A DNA stretch of 33,484 nt from the NCBI GenBank assembly GCA_035623075.1, contig DASPUC010000054.1:1-33484 (forward strand). The letters run 5' to 3'. The position numbers and the translations under genes were made by a program. The notes below the pieces were generated by a model, which searched no databases, was not told where the DNA came from, and saw nothing but the letters and a program-made list of their open reading frames with translations. Below are positions 33,116 through 33,484 of the stretch, one piece after another (the stretch's first letter is position 1; each line of letters starts with the position of its first letter). The stretch comes from Nitrospiraceae bacterium (GTDB lineage Bacteria > Nitrospirota > Nitrospiria > Nitrospirales > Nitrospiraceae).

Positions 33116-33191
33116 GAGCCGCTAGCTCAGACGGTAGAGCATCGCCCTTTTAAGGCGAGGGCCCTGGGTTCGAGTCCCAGGCGGCTCACCA
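33116..33191 (+). tRNA. tRNA-Lys (anticodon TTT)
   Basis: A 76-base cloverleaf: acceptor GAGCCGC with GCGGCTC, anticodon stem TCGCC/GGCGA with loop CTTTTAA giving anticodon TTT, T-loop GTTCGAGTC, discriminator A and encoded CCA at 33189-33191. The stop codon of an integrase gene on the other strand lies one base past the CCA, so the 3' end is a probable attachment site. Confidence 0.97.
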
Positions 33192-33192
33192 A

Positions 33193-33484
33193 CTAATTCA
33201 AGTGGTTCCGTCCCCACCGTGCTCGGTCAACTCCGACTGTGTCACTTTTTGTGCCCCCCTCTCGCAGTGACGAGGGGTCTAACACGTTGACTCCGTCCCG
33301 TAGGCTCTCCGGTGAGTGATGCGCATAGCGTTGCGTCATGACCCCCGTCTTGTGGCCTAACAGGCGCTGGATCTTGTAGAGATCTACGCCTCTTTGAGCG
33401 AGTCTGGTTGCGAAGGTGTGGCGCAAATCGTGGAACCGAAACTCCTTGAGACTCGCGCGTCCCTTCGCGCGGCAAAACGCGCGC
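33193..33484 (-). CDS. Tyrosine recombinase/integrase, C-terminal part (gene continues past window)
   Basis: The frame is open from the right edge of the window to TAG at 33195-33193, giving 96 visible residues of the C-terminal catalytic domain. It holds FRFHDLRHTFAT, with the His and Arg of the HxxR box, LLGHKTGVMTQRYAHH, with the second His and the nucleophilic Tyr, and SPESLRDGV, the usual tail of phage-type integrases. The N-terminal part, including the first catalytic Arg, lies beyond base 33484. The gene ends one base from the CCA of tRNA-Lys and points toward it, the arrangement of an element inserted at a tRNA 3' end. The rest of that element would lie to the right. Confidence 0.93.
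   Translation of the reverse strand, partial: RAFCRAKGRASLKEFRFHDLRHTFATRLAQRGVDLYKIQRLLGHKTGVMTQRYAHHSPESLRDGVNVLDPSSLREGGTKSDTVGVDRARWGRNHLN

Overview
The window looks like chromosomal DNA from a GC-rich Gram-negative bacterium, most likely a member of Nitrospirota (Nitrospira-like). That assignment is inference: it rests on the mix of genes (CbbQ/CbbO-type activase pair, lone ferredoxin-thioredoxin reductase catalytic chain, stand-alone NuoF-like protein with a 2Fe-2S ferredoxin, paired TIGR04282/TIGR04283-type transferases, KamA next to a long dCTP deaminase) and on general sequence style. No marker gene such as rRNA or nitrite oxidoreductase is present.

Layout. 1-1481 (+): the end of a monothiol glutaredoxin, two large palindromic elements, and an unknown gene interrupted by an in-frame TAA. 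1546-10080 (-): a long co-directional block, in transcription order PAS-GGDEF diguanylate cyclase, ATP-grasp-like protein, small redoxin, lysine 2,3-aminomutase, dCTP deaminase (GTGA overlap), small membrane protein, two glycosyltransferase-like proteins, a short-chain dehydrogenase and a zinc-ribbon protein. 10236-15246 (+): a YkgJ-type Cys-cluster/DUF2156 fusion followed after one base by a large hybrid histidine kinase. 15330-21565 (+): CbbQ-type AAA+ ATPase, DUF167 protein, two paralogous glycine-zipper lipoproteins, a divergent ferredoxin-thioredoxin reductase catalytic chain (-), then a 1011-residue VWA protein and a small unknown protein. 21651-25556 (+): malate dehydrogenase, a PuuD-like membrane domain, NuoF-like flavoprotein, ferredoxin and an A-type Fe-S carrier. 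25686-29428: QueD, GTP cyclohydrolase I, an opposite-strand alpha/beta hydrolase, RarA and a PilZ protein. 29425-31429 (-): an ABC-F ATPase and tRNA-Ala(GGC). 31743-33484: adenylosuccinate synthetase, tRNA-Lys(TTT) and, one base beyond it, the C-terminal part of a tyrosine integrase whose gene runs off the window. That is the probable edge of an integrated element.

Two repeat families stand out between and inside the genes. One is a set of five large palindromic elements (about 325-423, 460-579, 2005-2128, 16946-17023, 31509-31610) with different outer arms but shared inner motifs of the form GCTCG-n-ACGCGC. The other is a set of short heptanucleotide tandem repeats (3607-3634, 4184-4211, 7470-7504, 21571-21637), two of which lie inside coding sequences and are translated into similar peptides.

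Functionally the region is mostly housekeeping (purine synthesis, pterin/queuosine precursor synthesis, Fe-S assembly, TCA enzyme, replication-fork ATPase). The less ordinary parts are the CbbQ/VWA activase locus with its lipoproteins, the ATP-grasp/redoxin/lysine-aminomutase cluster, the YkgJ-DUF2156 fusion, and the repeats.
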